Below, one piece after another: positions 10,660 through 23,300 of a stretch of DNA of 27,823 nucleotides. This DNA comes from Phoronis ovalis (taxonomy: Eukaryota; Phoronida; Phoronidae), in the NCBI GenBank assembly GCA_028565635.1, contig JAOXYB010040838.1:1-27823 (forward strand), in the 5' to 3' direction. The position numbers and the translations under genes are program-made. Position 1 is the first letter of the stretch. Every line of letters starts with the position of its first letter. A model generated the notes under the pieces. It was not told the origin of the DNA. It made no database searches and saw nothing but the letters and a program-made list of their open reading frames with translations.

Positions 10660-12990
10660 GTGTGTAATACCTGGTACAAAAATACCAATGGCTTACTGTA
10701 TGCTCCTTTGTGAAGCAGCTCAAAATATTTTTGATGTGAAACTGACAAGTTCAAAGTATTTTGATTATAACCTGTTTCACATCTTTTCAAAAATGTAAAA
10801 AAATATCGTTTATTTCCTTATTTTTTTCAATGCAACCTAAAATTGTACGTGTACACGAGTTGTCATCCCGGAAGCTGATTTATGTACGGCAATTTAATAC
10901 TTATTACGTTGCTTGGTGACTGCATGAGGGCTATAGGGGGTTTTCGTGAGCAGCGAGCATTGGGGTCTGTTAAGTCCGAGCAGCGAGCATTTTCTTGTTG
11001 GCAACTATTTTTTGCCTTTTTGACGACCTTTTTTTTACTTTTATGTTTTAACTTGCCGCGATTTTTTGGCGACCTTTTTTTTGGTTGTATTTTTTCTTGC
11101 TAAGTGCGAGCAGCGAGCATTGCCAATTTTTAACTGCGAGCATTGCACCCTGGGGGCTCCCTATCCCCCCCCCCCTCGTGACTGGTGGCACTGAATTTTA
11201 AAAACATGGAAGATTTCACGTATAAAAGATAGCATTCCTTTCACTCCTTATTAGCATGTTTAGAACTAAGTTTTATTGTATTACCAGCGGTTATGTAACC
11301 GCTTAACGTTTTAGCGCAGCCATCGGTCCTTTATTAAATAAAACAACTTAGTATTTGAAACATATGAAACAATCTAGATGTGGAAAAAATCGTTTCCGAC
11401 CAGTTCACTTTTATCCAGACCGCTTATTCCTTGGGTATAGTCGTAGCGCCAACATTTCTGTTACAAAACTTGAAATTTACTTTTTATATATTATACATAT
11501 AATATGCGACTCTATGAGTTAAATAAATAATTAACAGAATAATTGTCTGAAATTTTTAATTAATACTTTACGCATTCGAACTTCAATTTGCAAAATATGT
11601 TTTTAAATTATATACAAGCATGTAATGGGGGGTCTAACGGTTCGATCAAACCACCCTTCAACTAATAAAAACTAATTTAAAAACAAAAATTGTAACAAAA
11701 AATAGCAAAATATGCTGCAACTAATATCTTGGGACCATCGAAAGACATTACAATATAACTGGGATTGAAAACAAAAGTAGTTTATTTAACTGGCTAAAAT
11801 ATGAACCTTACTTGTTATAAACACTGCGTCATGTAGTATAAACAAGGGCTGGGATAGTCACGATTGACTTAGTACATACTAAATCATTTCTATAATAAAT
11901 CATTTTAAATTGAACCCGAACACAACAATTACAATTTGTTCAACTTGGGCTGTTAATTTTTACCTTACCGTCCAATCAGGGGATTGTTTAATATGTAAAG
12001 ACAGGTTTCGGTTTAGAAATTTTCCGACAAGACCGGTTTCTAACATGATAATTTAATTAAATGCGTGGGTTACTCTGTAAGTACATATAAACTATATTTA
12101 AAAAGTATATAAATACGATTTTTATTCATGAACTACAGTAAAGCCCTACCCACGCTTACCCTTCGTCACAATTAAACTAATTTGCTACTGACCGAGATAT
12201 TTAGTGTAAAATAGTCAGTAATTACTAGCTTTATAGTACTTTACAAAGAGTTTTGCTAGTATCCATGGTAACATTTAATTATTGTGAGAAAGCCAGGCAA
12301 AAAGACTATCATAGTAAAATAAGAACCACAAATCCAAAAATGTTGTAATATAATTATATAACGCAAAAAAGGGTATCCAATGAAATTGTGAAAGACAAGG
12401 TTAGAGAAAAACTCATCATCTTCGCTATCATAGAAAGAAAAACTATTTTTGTTTTATTAGTATATTTTTTAATAATTGTTGCATTTACACTGAGATTGTC
12501 TAACGTACTAATTTAGTAGGTTTTTACAGTGCAGTGTACCTACCTTATGTTTAGTCATAAAACACAATTTTATACATATCTCTATTTTCTAGATAAAAGT
12601 ATATCACTGTTATTTATAAATGGCGGAATAAGATTAAGAATAAGAATAAGTAAATTTTTAAGTAAGTAATATATTTAGCCTGTTTAGACTATATTCCAAA
12701 CTATCCTTAGTTGTATCAAGATCAAAATTGATGATAAACCTAGTTCAACTTTGACACAAATTCAATTGTTTTTTATTACTGGACTGGATTGCCGTAGTCT
12801 GCAGCTTTGTATGGCCAAAGTAAAGGTTATCTTTATATGCGGGTAATGCTTTCAGGCTACCCAAGTACAGTAAATCACCTGCCAATCTTCAACGATATTC
12901 AATCATTTCATTGAAGGAACTAACGGCGAATAACAGCGTAAAGCGTGAATACCATGCCACTCAAAGTTTATCACGTTACTACTGGCAAGA
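10660..12990. other. Intergenic DNA, no gene seen
   Basis: There is no protein-coding signal with recognisable domains. The plus-strand open frame at 10882-11103 is an artefact of GAGCAGCGAGC repeats and poly-T runs. Apart from that repeat block and a C11 run near 11167, the rest is AT-rich unique-looking sequence. Confidence 0.5.
10948..11146 (+). repeat. GAGCAGCGAGCATT repeat block
   Basis: GAGCAGCGAGCATT occurs exactly at 10948-10961, 10978-10991 and 11108-11121, with a shortened copy, GCGAGCATTGC, at 11136-11146. The second and third copies share a longer context, TAAGT(C/G)CGAGCAGCGAGCATT, and lie 130 bp apart. Between them GACC or GCGACC is followed twice by a T8 run. It looks like a low-order tandem or dispersed repeat; GC content is clearly higher than in the flanks. 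Confidence 0.65.
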
Positions 12991-13430
12991 GTATTGACCC
13001 AGAGTATTTCTAAATTTGTTAAATTGGAAGTATTGCTGAAATGAGTATTTCCATATTTGTTACATTGGAAGTATTGCTGAAATGAGTATTTCCATATTTG
13101 TTACATTGGAAGTATTGCTGAAATGAGTATTTCCATATTTGTTACATTGGAAGTATTGCTGAAATGAGTATTTCCATATTTGTTACATTGGAAGTATTGC
13201 TGAAATGAGTATTTCCATATTTCCTAAATTATGGTATTGTTGAAAAGGGTATTATTTTCCGTATTTGCTAAAGTGGAACATGCATGGGAAAGAGTATTTC
13301 CATAATTTGAGTATTGCTAAAAAGAATACTTCCATATATCATAATTTTAGTATTGCTAAAAAGAATATTTCCATACTGCCTAAACTGGGGTATTGCTGAA
13401 AAGAGTATTTTCATAGTTCCTAAATGAGGT
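12991..13430 (+). repeat. Tandem repeat array, 41-bp unit
   Basis: Units start with GTATTG at 12991, 13030, 13071, 13112, 13153, 13194 and 13234, then at 13311, 13350 and 13390 after a longer irregular unit. The central units, 13071-13233, are near identical; both edges are diverged (39-41 bp). Each unit holds an imperfect palindrome, TGGAAGTATT paired with AGTATTTCCA, across a nine-base loop. This satellite lies between the 3' end of the peroxidase gene and the knottin gene. Confidence 0.9.
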
Positions 13431-14187
13431 TTTGATGGTTTCTTGATATTTATTAGTCCTTGTAAGTTTTGCATCATAGATATGCCAAATGACTTGTAAG
13501 GTTTCCAGCAGCGCTATCAGAACTCTACTTACGAATAATAATAAAGTAAAAGTCGCTGAAGTTCGTGTCCTTTATTAGATATATAATATTCCAATTACAC
13601 AAAGGAGGATCGATTCACACTTCCAAAATATTGACATTCTGTATTTGTGCACATTTTTTATATGCAATGACTCACTTATGGCGTTTGCATTTAATTTGTA
13701 AATCGTGTATCATTATTAGGGGATACAGACGTATACATTAGCAGTCTTGATACATACAGTATGTATATAGCATGTGCACAGTTTTCAATCCATGATATAG
13801 ATGGAGAGGCTTTAGGAAAAGTATCTGAATATAATCATTATTGATTTTCTCATCCCGTTAGCTACCAATTAATAAGTGATCTTAGGTCTAGAGCAGTACG
13901 CTATGAAATATATAATCCCACATAGACACTATGGTTCTTTCATTTTGTGTGAAATCTAACCCGTTTACAACTACAAGTAATCCCCATGCCTCACACAGGT
14001 GAAAACAGCAAGCAATGGATAACATTAGATATGCTATTACACAGTTGGAACCACATTATAACATAGCTGGACTATACACATTATACACTGGTTTGACGGG
14101 TGCTCACAAGGCCGTCAGTATATAGATACATTCGCCTGCCATTTACGTTTACTCATAATAAATCTACTAACATTCCCCAACTGTAAT
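13431..14187. other. Intergenic DNA downstream of the peroxidase gene
   Basis: AT-rich sequence with no open frame of note and no RNA gene that I could recognise. Confidence 0.45.
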
Positions 14188-14193
14188 TTTATT
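14188..14193 (-). terminator. Candidate poly(A) signal of the peroxidase gene
   Basis: AATAAA on the minus strand, about 205 nt beyond the TAG at 14399-14401. This is a plausible 3' UTR length; other hexamers may be used. Confidence 0.4.
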
Positions 14194-14398
14194 ATCACTA
14201 CTATATATTCCACTGCATATTATATTCATTTGTGTATTTACAGAATTATCCTTTGTTTTTTAATATTTATATATTTAATAACACCACTACAACCAATTTT
14301 ATAGAATAAATAAAAAGAAAAAAAATCATGTAATGTTTTACTTTATGAGGTAATTTTGGCAGTAACTATAATTGCCATAGTTTTTACAGTAGCCTAGT

Positions 14399-17300
14399 CT
14401 ATCTGGCTTTCCTGGAGTCAAATACTTTCAGATTAGGTTGTGCAATCCTGCTGCAATCGATTCGGCCATTACTGTGAAAAAAATAACATTGATGAACTTT
14501 ACTGATTGCTTGCTTCATTTTATTCTGAATTACGATTATAGAGGGGTAAGAAATTTTTATTGCGGAAATTCACAACTGAGAGTTTTTCAAGTATTAGAAG
14601 TCATCACATTAAAAATAAATTATTAGTAACAAAAAGTTAAAAAGCGTTTTTGGATTTTTTTTGTAGTTAATTTTTGATGAATAAAATTAAAATACAACTG
14701 GGATACAAATGAAAACATAATCTAAACATGGTAAAGGGTGTATTGCATACCTAAACCTAACAATTTGAAAATTTCAATGTATTTAAGAACCGGATAACAT
14801 GAATACAACTTATAGTCCATCTTACGTTTTCGCGTACATATACCTGCTTTACTTACCCAGTTGTATCGGCGGTTTCAAAAGAACGAGGTTGAATGGTTAA
14901 AGCACCTCCACTGTTACACAGTATACGAGACAAAGTCACTTTACGGATTTCCGCCAACTCATCTGTAAAAAATAATTTTAATTACTCATGTTAACCTAGC
15001 AACCGATTTAATGCATGCAGTTAGTTAAGTATTTATAAAATATGGGAAAACAATTATTATACCTTATTTATTTGTCCGTATTTAGAATCAATCCTTAATA
15101 TGTGTATCACATTTATGACTATGTATGTAGAACATTTGGAGAAAAACTTAAAAAATATACACAAAACATAATATTCCATAAATGATATTGAATTCAGTTT
15201 ATTAGAATGTGAGTAATCATCAAATTAAACACATGATTGAAACGTACCGGTTGCAAATCCTTGAGCCTGTGTTTCTAATGAGGGCCTGTTCTCGTAATAA
15301 AAACGATCGCCCACCTTCAGTAGTCTGAATTGTGCAGCCAATATACAACCAAAAGTTGGACCAATCAAAGATCCTTCAAGAGGTTTTTCAGACAGTCCAC
15401 CAGTAAATAATTCAATATCGTTAACGTTCCTGGAAGAAAACAGCTAATAATTACATTCACAAAGCTCAGAATAATCGGTAATGAAAACACACAGTATTTG
15501 CTTGCAGGAGTCTCCCCCTATGGGCCCGTAGTCAACGTCATGATGAGCTGCCATTTTACAGATTTTTTCTCCTGCTTGCCAGGACAATTGTCAGGCTATT
15601 GGTGGTTATTTTGTTACTTGGACTCCTTCTGTGGGAGGAGAAATTAATTGGAAAAGAATTAAGAGATATTTGAGACACGAAATTGGCAAATATTTGAGAA
15701 CTATATTTTGGAGCACTCTGAGACATAAATAGGTGAAAAGGGCACCTATGTGTGGGATTTCTGCTGTAGTCGAACAATTTGGTGCCAATTGTGTGTCAAG
15801 AATTTTATGTACGGTTCCTCTGTTGGTGAAAAATCAGTCCATGTTGATAATAGAACCTTCGAACCTATCATTGAGGAACGTTTTTTTGTCCAAATTTGAT
15901 GAAAATTGCATTAAAAGCTATGGAAGATGTAATACTAGTTTCGTCTCTAATGCTTCATGGAAGTTATGTTATGATTCCAGTATCAAATCCATATGGAGAC
16001 TTGGCAACATGTTCAAAACTTGGTGATCAAGGCACAATAAACATATTTATGCAGAACGTTGAGACTCAGTAAAGAGCACAGGAAACAGCTTTTAGCTGTG
16101 TTTTAATGGACATTCTAACACATGAAAACGGGAAACTTAGGTCCAAATAGTTCTAGAAGTACCAGAGGACGTTCTGTAAGGTTATATTACACGAGACAAA
16201 AGAAAACAGAAAAAATAAATTTTGATTTAGCTAGATTACAGAAAATTTCAATGTGAAACATACCAAGTAAAAACTTTGAGTGTACTTAGTTTTGTAAATT
16301 GATTAGATACGAAATGGAAAGATCAACCACTCAAATTTGACTTTAAGTCTTATTACATGTATGACAGTTGTTGAACTGCCACCTAGAAGAAGTACCATGT
16401 AACATAATCAAAAATACTTTTGGACCTGCGTCCATAATGTTTGCATACAGATTCATACAGAAATATATGAGACAAGTTAAATATGGGTTAAATGTTATTC
16501 TTAATAGATGTGTTTTAAAAATAATAACATAGTAGTGGGATTAAAGAAAGACGAATTCTTATTCAAATAATTGTTTCATAAATATTTCACGACTAGCGTG
16601 TTCATCTGATGTAATATTTAAGGTGCAATAACTTACGTATAAGCTGAAGCAAGAGCTTTTTGGGCTGTGATATCGTGATCAGGCAGCTGGCTAAAGTCTG
16701 TAAACGTGGTGGGCAGTCTGCACAGATTTCTAAATGCTTTGTAACTTGGAAGACCGTGATCACGTCCACGTTGAATATTTAGAGCAACTAAGTCCAAAGC
16801 GATTTGACTGGTACCAGAAAAGCGATCTTCAAAAAGACGTTCTGTCACCTAGACGAATAAATAATATTTTGAAGTTCCAGTGAAAGGATTAGATTTGCTT
16901 GGATATGTATCTATGGTTTTTACACATTTACAAACTACTTTAAAGTAAACAGATGATACCATTTTGAAGCAAGAGAAATTGTTCGGAACATTATGCGCTC
17001 TTCTTAACTAATTTTTATTTATCAAGCGTTATAAAAAGAACTAACCTCTGTTGTGACAAATCTGTCAAACCCTTGTACCCTGTCGACAAGCAAGCCTCTC
17101 AGGATAGAATCTGGACCATCGCGAGCATCGTCAAACAACGGACCAGGACGAAAGAAATGACTACCGGTAACCAATGGACTGAAGCCTTTAAAAAAAGAAA
17201 TAAACTTGTTACACAAAATTGTGGTTTACCAAGTGATGTGAATTTTTGCGTTCATTGGAAGTACATCATTGCGCTGCAACTGTTACCATGCGGATATACT

Positions 17301-20300
17301 CTCTAATCGTACCTGTGGTTTGGTAGTTCTCGTCCACTCGAGTCAGCTGAGAATTAATATAGGAATGTCCCATTCTAAAGGCTGCAGTAGCAAAAGCATT
17401 CCTAATGTCAGCAGGAACAAAGGGTTGATAGTTGAGGAAAAATCCTCTCAACTGCGGTAACAAATCAAACCTTTCTGATGATACAAGATCAGGCCCTACA
17501 ATAGATGTTAAAATATATGTATGCACTATGTACAACAACAAATACATGTACTTATTCATGCGTAACCTGCAGGTGTGTAATTAATGAAACCAATTTAAAT
17601 GTAGAATGACTTAGAAAAAATTACTTTTTATTGGTAACAACAAGTAATTTGAAGTCTCCTTTATAACATTATTTTGATTCAAAACTCATGAAATAGCAAC
17701 TTAATGGAAGCTTAATAAGATCGAGCCTCTAATTGGCCACTTTAGCAGCCAAATCGATGGTTGTGACTCATTCCAAAAAAAAACAGTTACTCCAAATGAC
17801 GTATTTGGAAACTGAGTCATTCTTGATGTATAATTAATTGTATTAAATTTACAAACTTTGAAGAGTGCTTGGAAAAATGTTTTATCCTATGTCCTCCATG
17901 AACTCACCGAGAATTATTGGTAACCATTCTTTGTAATTAATGTGTTGGTTGAAAGCAATAATGATTCTTCTGGTTTCCTCAAAAAGTCTATCATTTCCCC
18001 AAAGTGGGTTAAGTGCAGACAATTCACGGGCAACACGATTATGTTCCCGCACCCATAAGGTATGGAAAGCGCTCAGGCCGACAAATTCATTAGAGCGCAC
18101 ATCGCCTATTAAATAAAACAGGAATTGCTAAATATCAAAGAACAACAAAGTATTACTATTTTAATTGATATAGGGAGTAATTGAAAGCAATTTCAAGGAG
18201 CTCTTTTTATTGTTACACTGCGGTAAATAGTCTTCATGCAATGCTTTCATTGTTTATAAAGAACGGCTACAACTTTACTTGCCTACTTTCAATGATTAAA
18301 AAGCATGAAGTATGAAGCATATAAATACTCCAAGTGAGTTTTTATTCAACAAAAGTGATCAAGACTATCTGGGCTCGCACCTGCTCTGAAGCAAACTTCT
18401 CCTGACGTGTCAACAACGCATGGGGATTCGTCTTCAACATCGGAAGGCAATAAATCTCCACCTCCAGGGTTATTCTGAACCTTGAGCAGACCTCCAGTCA
18501 ATTGTCTGAGACTTAACTGTCGTTCTTTGGAGGAACCATAAATGTTGGAGGAGTCAATGTATGAAGTAATACCATTCTGTTGTTCGCGTGAACCTAAAAA
18601 TTTTGGCAACGTTAATCTTATGCTAACATGAGAACCTACTTAGACCCAATTTTAAGCCTCGTTCATTAGAAGGTGATTAAAAATGTGAGATTTAATTCAT
18701 GACAACCTTTGTTTTGTTAACTGATAACTGTCGCTTTAAAGCCAGGGCCGTCAGACACTTTTTCAAAAAGGATGGTGCGTTTGTAGTGTTTACCGATTTC
18801 GCTGATGTCTCCATGCTACCCAAAAAAATTGACAAGAAAAAAAGCTCCATTCCAGTACAACAACTGTACAACAATACGCTAACAATAGGCCCCCCCCCCC
18901 CGCGATTCCGTTGTAACGCGCAAAAGCAAATTTTCATGTCAGTTCAAAATGGGCGGTTAGTATTTCCCTGTCAGTTCAAAAGGGGGGTGCGTTACTAAGT
19001 AATATGCTCCTCCCATTTCAAAAGGGGGTGCATTATTATATAATATGCCCCTCCCATTTCAAAAGGGGGATGCGTTCGCACCCAACGCACCACCCATCTA
19101 GTGACGGCCCTGAAAGCAACCTATATATTCGCGGTAAAATAAACCTTCATGCTGGTTTGATACTTGACGCATTTAGGTCAAATCTGTTAGATAGCGTCCA
19201 ACCTATTATGAATTATATGATCAAAGCACACGTTGATAGAAATATTGCTACTGAAATCAACATATACTTTGCACTGTCATGGAATCCAATACTGTTAGCC
19301 ATACAAAGAAATATTAAAACTTACTGAGGTGACATTGGTCTGGAGTAGCTGCCAAAGATCGAATGAAGTTCATACAAGTACCAAATCGTGGGTCAGAGGG
19401 AAAACGAATAGGGAAACATCCTTCTCTAAAATAGTTGACGTTTGTAAGTTAATTGGTTTTTTTTCCAAATGTTTCAATTCCAAACTTGCATGAAGCCAAC
19501 TGCATAATTTGTACGTGCATGCTATGACACGTCCATTTGATACTTTTTGTCATTTGTCCGCTAGCGTAGTTAGTAATAAATATTATGTTTTTTTTTCACT
19601 GAATGAATTACAGTTTACTTGTGGCATTACATACTGACGATATCTGACAGTGAATATTAAACTGGCACAAACAATACGAGTCACACATTATTAGATTTAC
19701 TAGCATAACCATCGAAAATTGCGATTGCATTTATTTTAACTTACCTCAGATTCACAAGTTCTACAATTTGTTCTTCGGTTAAACCACGTCTATTGAGTTC
19801 AAGTAAATTGAGACGACTTGTGAAATCATTTTCGCAACAATTCAATTCTGAACCATCCTCACCTGTCAAAAATTAATCTTGTTATATTTTCAAAAACAAT
19901 AATAAACGTCGGTAAAATCATCCTATTCCGACATGTTTTTTTCCAAACTAATCAAACGAATTAATGCCAGCAAACACCTAGTGCCATAAATTGTTCATTA
20001 AACCTTGGATTTAGTACGGAGAATGTTTACACCTATGTCATCTTTTTTGGAACGTTATGTTATTATTCTTTTACCAAAAACCATGGGCGTGAGACCCAAA
20101 TCATGATCCATCCATTGAGCCCATTGCATAATCATATGTGTAAGGCCAGCAGCTTCATTTGTGACACCGCTGTCAGGGTGGACAATTCTACTTATATCAC
20201 GAGCGCTAGGCAACGGTTTGCCAGAGGCAGTCTCATTTTGAGGTTCACCAACACCTGTAAAGGGAATATTCAGTTACATACAATCCTATAATCTCCAAAT

Positions 20301-23300
20301 ATAGGCTTATAAAGTAGATAAATGCTGTCCTAGTCGTCTGCTCAATCTTTGTGCGTGCATCGGACAATAATCTTATTGACTGTATAGGTAATTGTTTACA
20401 GTTTAGCAACAACGGATATAGATGATAATTTGTCAACATGTAATTCAAACGTGACCCATGACGTTTGTCTTTTTCATTTCCTTTGTACATTAGGATGATT
20501 TTCTAATTTAATATCAAAAATAAATTGCTTACCATCGCTGTAACATGGAGCTATAAATCTTCTAAACGGTCGACCAGCTTGACCAGCACGATTGTCGAGA
20601 AAAATATTGTTGCAGGAACCGTCTGCAGTACGAGTCCTTAGTGTCTTCCGACCACAACTCAGTACACTCGAATATTTACAGACAAGAGGTGTCTGGAAAG
20701 CAGTATCACGTCCAAATAAAGCAAGAAAACTACGACGAGCACTTCGGGTCTTCAATCTCAGTCTACGAAGAGAAAATATGACAACGGGTGAAACTGCATA
20801 ATTAGGCTAATTTAGTTTTAAATTAATTTGGACAAAACTAATTTTCCCCCATCCACTTGAAATAATAGTAAAAAAAATATGTTTTTAAGTAATTATTGTA
20901 ACGGAAAATGTTTCCAGCCGCAAATGAAAACTTGGAGTCGATTTTATACAGCCTTAATCCCGGCTTTATTCAACAAAATGATGGCTAACTGAAGGCCACC
21001 TGGTGGGGATATTTGAACTCACGGGCCACCAAATATCGACTACCTCAAAGAATACCCATTTTATATTTCCAGTATGGCATTCAAAAAAAAAAAAAAATTA
21101 ATATAAAATACACATTGTGTTGAATTTGACCGGAAGACTTATAGACATGTCAGTCGAGATCTTATACATTTTGTAAAAGATATTTCTTGTCATGGCAACC
21201 TTTATTTGTACATAACACTCAAATAGGTTGCCAAAAATATCATTGAGGACAATAGAATTAAATCTTTTGGCTTAAAAAAGTGTAAGGCATTGAAAAAAGA
21301 AACATACAAAAAGTATTTTGGGTCTTAATTGTCGTTGAAAAAATACGTTCAAAATGTGAAAATAACGGTCTGAGGTATTCAACTAGGAATGAACAGTTTA
21401 ATGGACTTTTAAATGTAGCACGTGGGCAATGTTTTTAAAAACATGTCACATGCATGCGTGAAAACACAACAGCATAACAGGTTACGTTGATATAAACAGT
21501 ATTAATGCCCATCGTATGTGTCTTTCTTCAAAAGCCGCACGTGCTATCAAAATGACACAAAATCTAAATCGTTTATTCCACTACAATTATGACTAGTCTT
21601 TTGGCTAATTGTCGGATAATGTGCATATGAAACGCACAATCTACCAATGGCTATTCATAAGCAAATAGATGGGAGGTAAATCTGATACATTTATGTGTTA
21701 CACGACATCACACATGGCTTTGAAAGCACGAATTATCAAGAGCGATGACGGACTATCAGATTTTTAAAATTGTATCAAAGGTAACAGAATTGTAAAACAT
21801 TTATTTGAGTTTGTACATGTTCGGGCTCTCGTAGTCTGCGTGTGCAAATCACACGTAAGATAGAATATTATAGATGGCTTCGTACTTGACAGGGCTGCTT
21901 AACATCCGCCGATTAAGGACTTAAATCGTTTATCACGGACAATATACCAATGACACGGACCAAGTCCATTAGACACGGACATTACGACCTGGATGTTCGA
22001 CATTGTAATTTGTAGTAGATCCGAGTCACTTTTAAATTGTCGGTGCTAGAGGAACTGGTGGTGCGTGTCCTACGAATTGGATTCGTACTTAAAACGAATT
22101 GACACTGTGAAAAACTAGTGCAGGTCCTAATCGGTGTTAGGCGGCCCTGTTACTATAGTAAACAAATCAGAATGAATTAACAATTATTGGGTCTATTAAA
22201 TTATAAAAATAATAAAACATAATGATATTAACAACCCACCCTAAGAAACAAATTCCAAGTGGAAAGCAACGTCAATACATGAAATATCCTAGATAGAAAC
22301 CTAATCAAGGTGCTTTAACAGTAAATGGGCCCTGTAAATGAGATATATTTGGTACCTTCTAACAAGGAAATTAGAACCTTCTTCAAAGCGCCTGCCTTCA
22401 AATCTTGTAACACGGTCAGTAAATGATGCTCGTGAAAATCCAGCATGGAAATGACTGGGACCACGGGCCTGGCTAAAGGGAACATCAACACCTAAAATCA
22501 TTAATGGTAGTGTTTTAACCAGCATACCAAACATACATTAGTCCACATGATGTGATAGAATTTAATCAATTCAGTAAAATGTGACGGAATACAATATTAA
22601 AGTTTTAAATTTAAAAATTTATAGGAAAAGAAACATGCAATGCGTTTATAAAATTAATGATTTTTCCCTATTTCTTTGCTCTGTTACAAGGACAGTAATA
22701 AAGTACTTACCTAGAGGAACAAATGTTGATTCTGTGGTTTCTTCTGTGCTAACCAAACCCTCAGCTTGACTGCATGAAATATCGACGTCCGTTTGTTGAC
22801 AGGTGTCTACTGCGGACGTACCTGAAGTATCGGTAGGATCATCACATCCAAATAATGCATTTTCAGTTGTGGCGATTCTTATTTCTTCTAAACCAATTGC
22901 GTGTACGGTGTTGCTTGCAGCCAAAATCGCACATAAAAGCCTATATAACCAAATGTTTCATTTAAAATCAGTTATATTATTATACGCTATGGCTGTTTTT
23001 TTCTTTCTGCCTTCTTTTGCAAGTAATTTCGTCTGGACTATTCTTTGACGTGACACATAGGTACGTCGAGGAAAAGGCAAGACTCGCTTTTCCTTTGTCA
23101 TTACATTTCCAGTGTCGAAATTCCAGCAAATAGTAGGATTCTTAACACCCGAAGCCATTGTGTGCTCAACAATGAAAATATCAACAGCTAGATACATCAC
23201 ACTTGTCAAGGACCGCATAGGAATAGTGTAGGAACTACGATGTTAGTTCGAAATCAGCCAGACCCATATTTCAGTTTTTATTAAAATGGAACTCTTTATT

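Noticed and set aside
10882-11103. 73-codon plus-strand open frame over the GAGCAGCGAGC block
   Set aside because: Its residues come directly from the repeat and poly-T runs, so there is no evidence of a protein.
13268-13477. Minus-strand open frame through the 41-bp array
   Set aside because: The unit length is not a multiple of three and the array is diverged there, so the open frame is by chance.
18699-19327. Plus-strand open frames of 99 and 107 codons in peroxidase intron 7
   Set aside because: They translate the MITE-like element and its tandem repeats; no domain is seen.
21416-21546. 9-bp inverted repeat TAGCACGTG/CACGTGCTA containing E-box cores
   Set aside because: Too short and without extended arms or a target-site duplication, so not enough for a mobile element or a regulatory claim.
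22958-23218. 86-codon minus-strand open frame in peroxidase intron 1
   Set aside because: It is in the sense direction, but the exon 1 to exon 2 junction is in phase without it, and no family is recognised.
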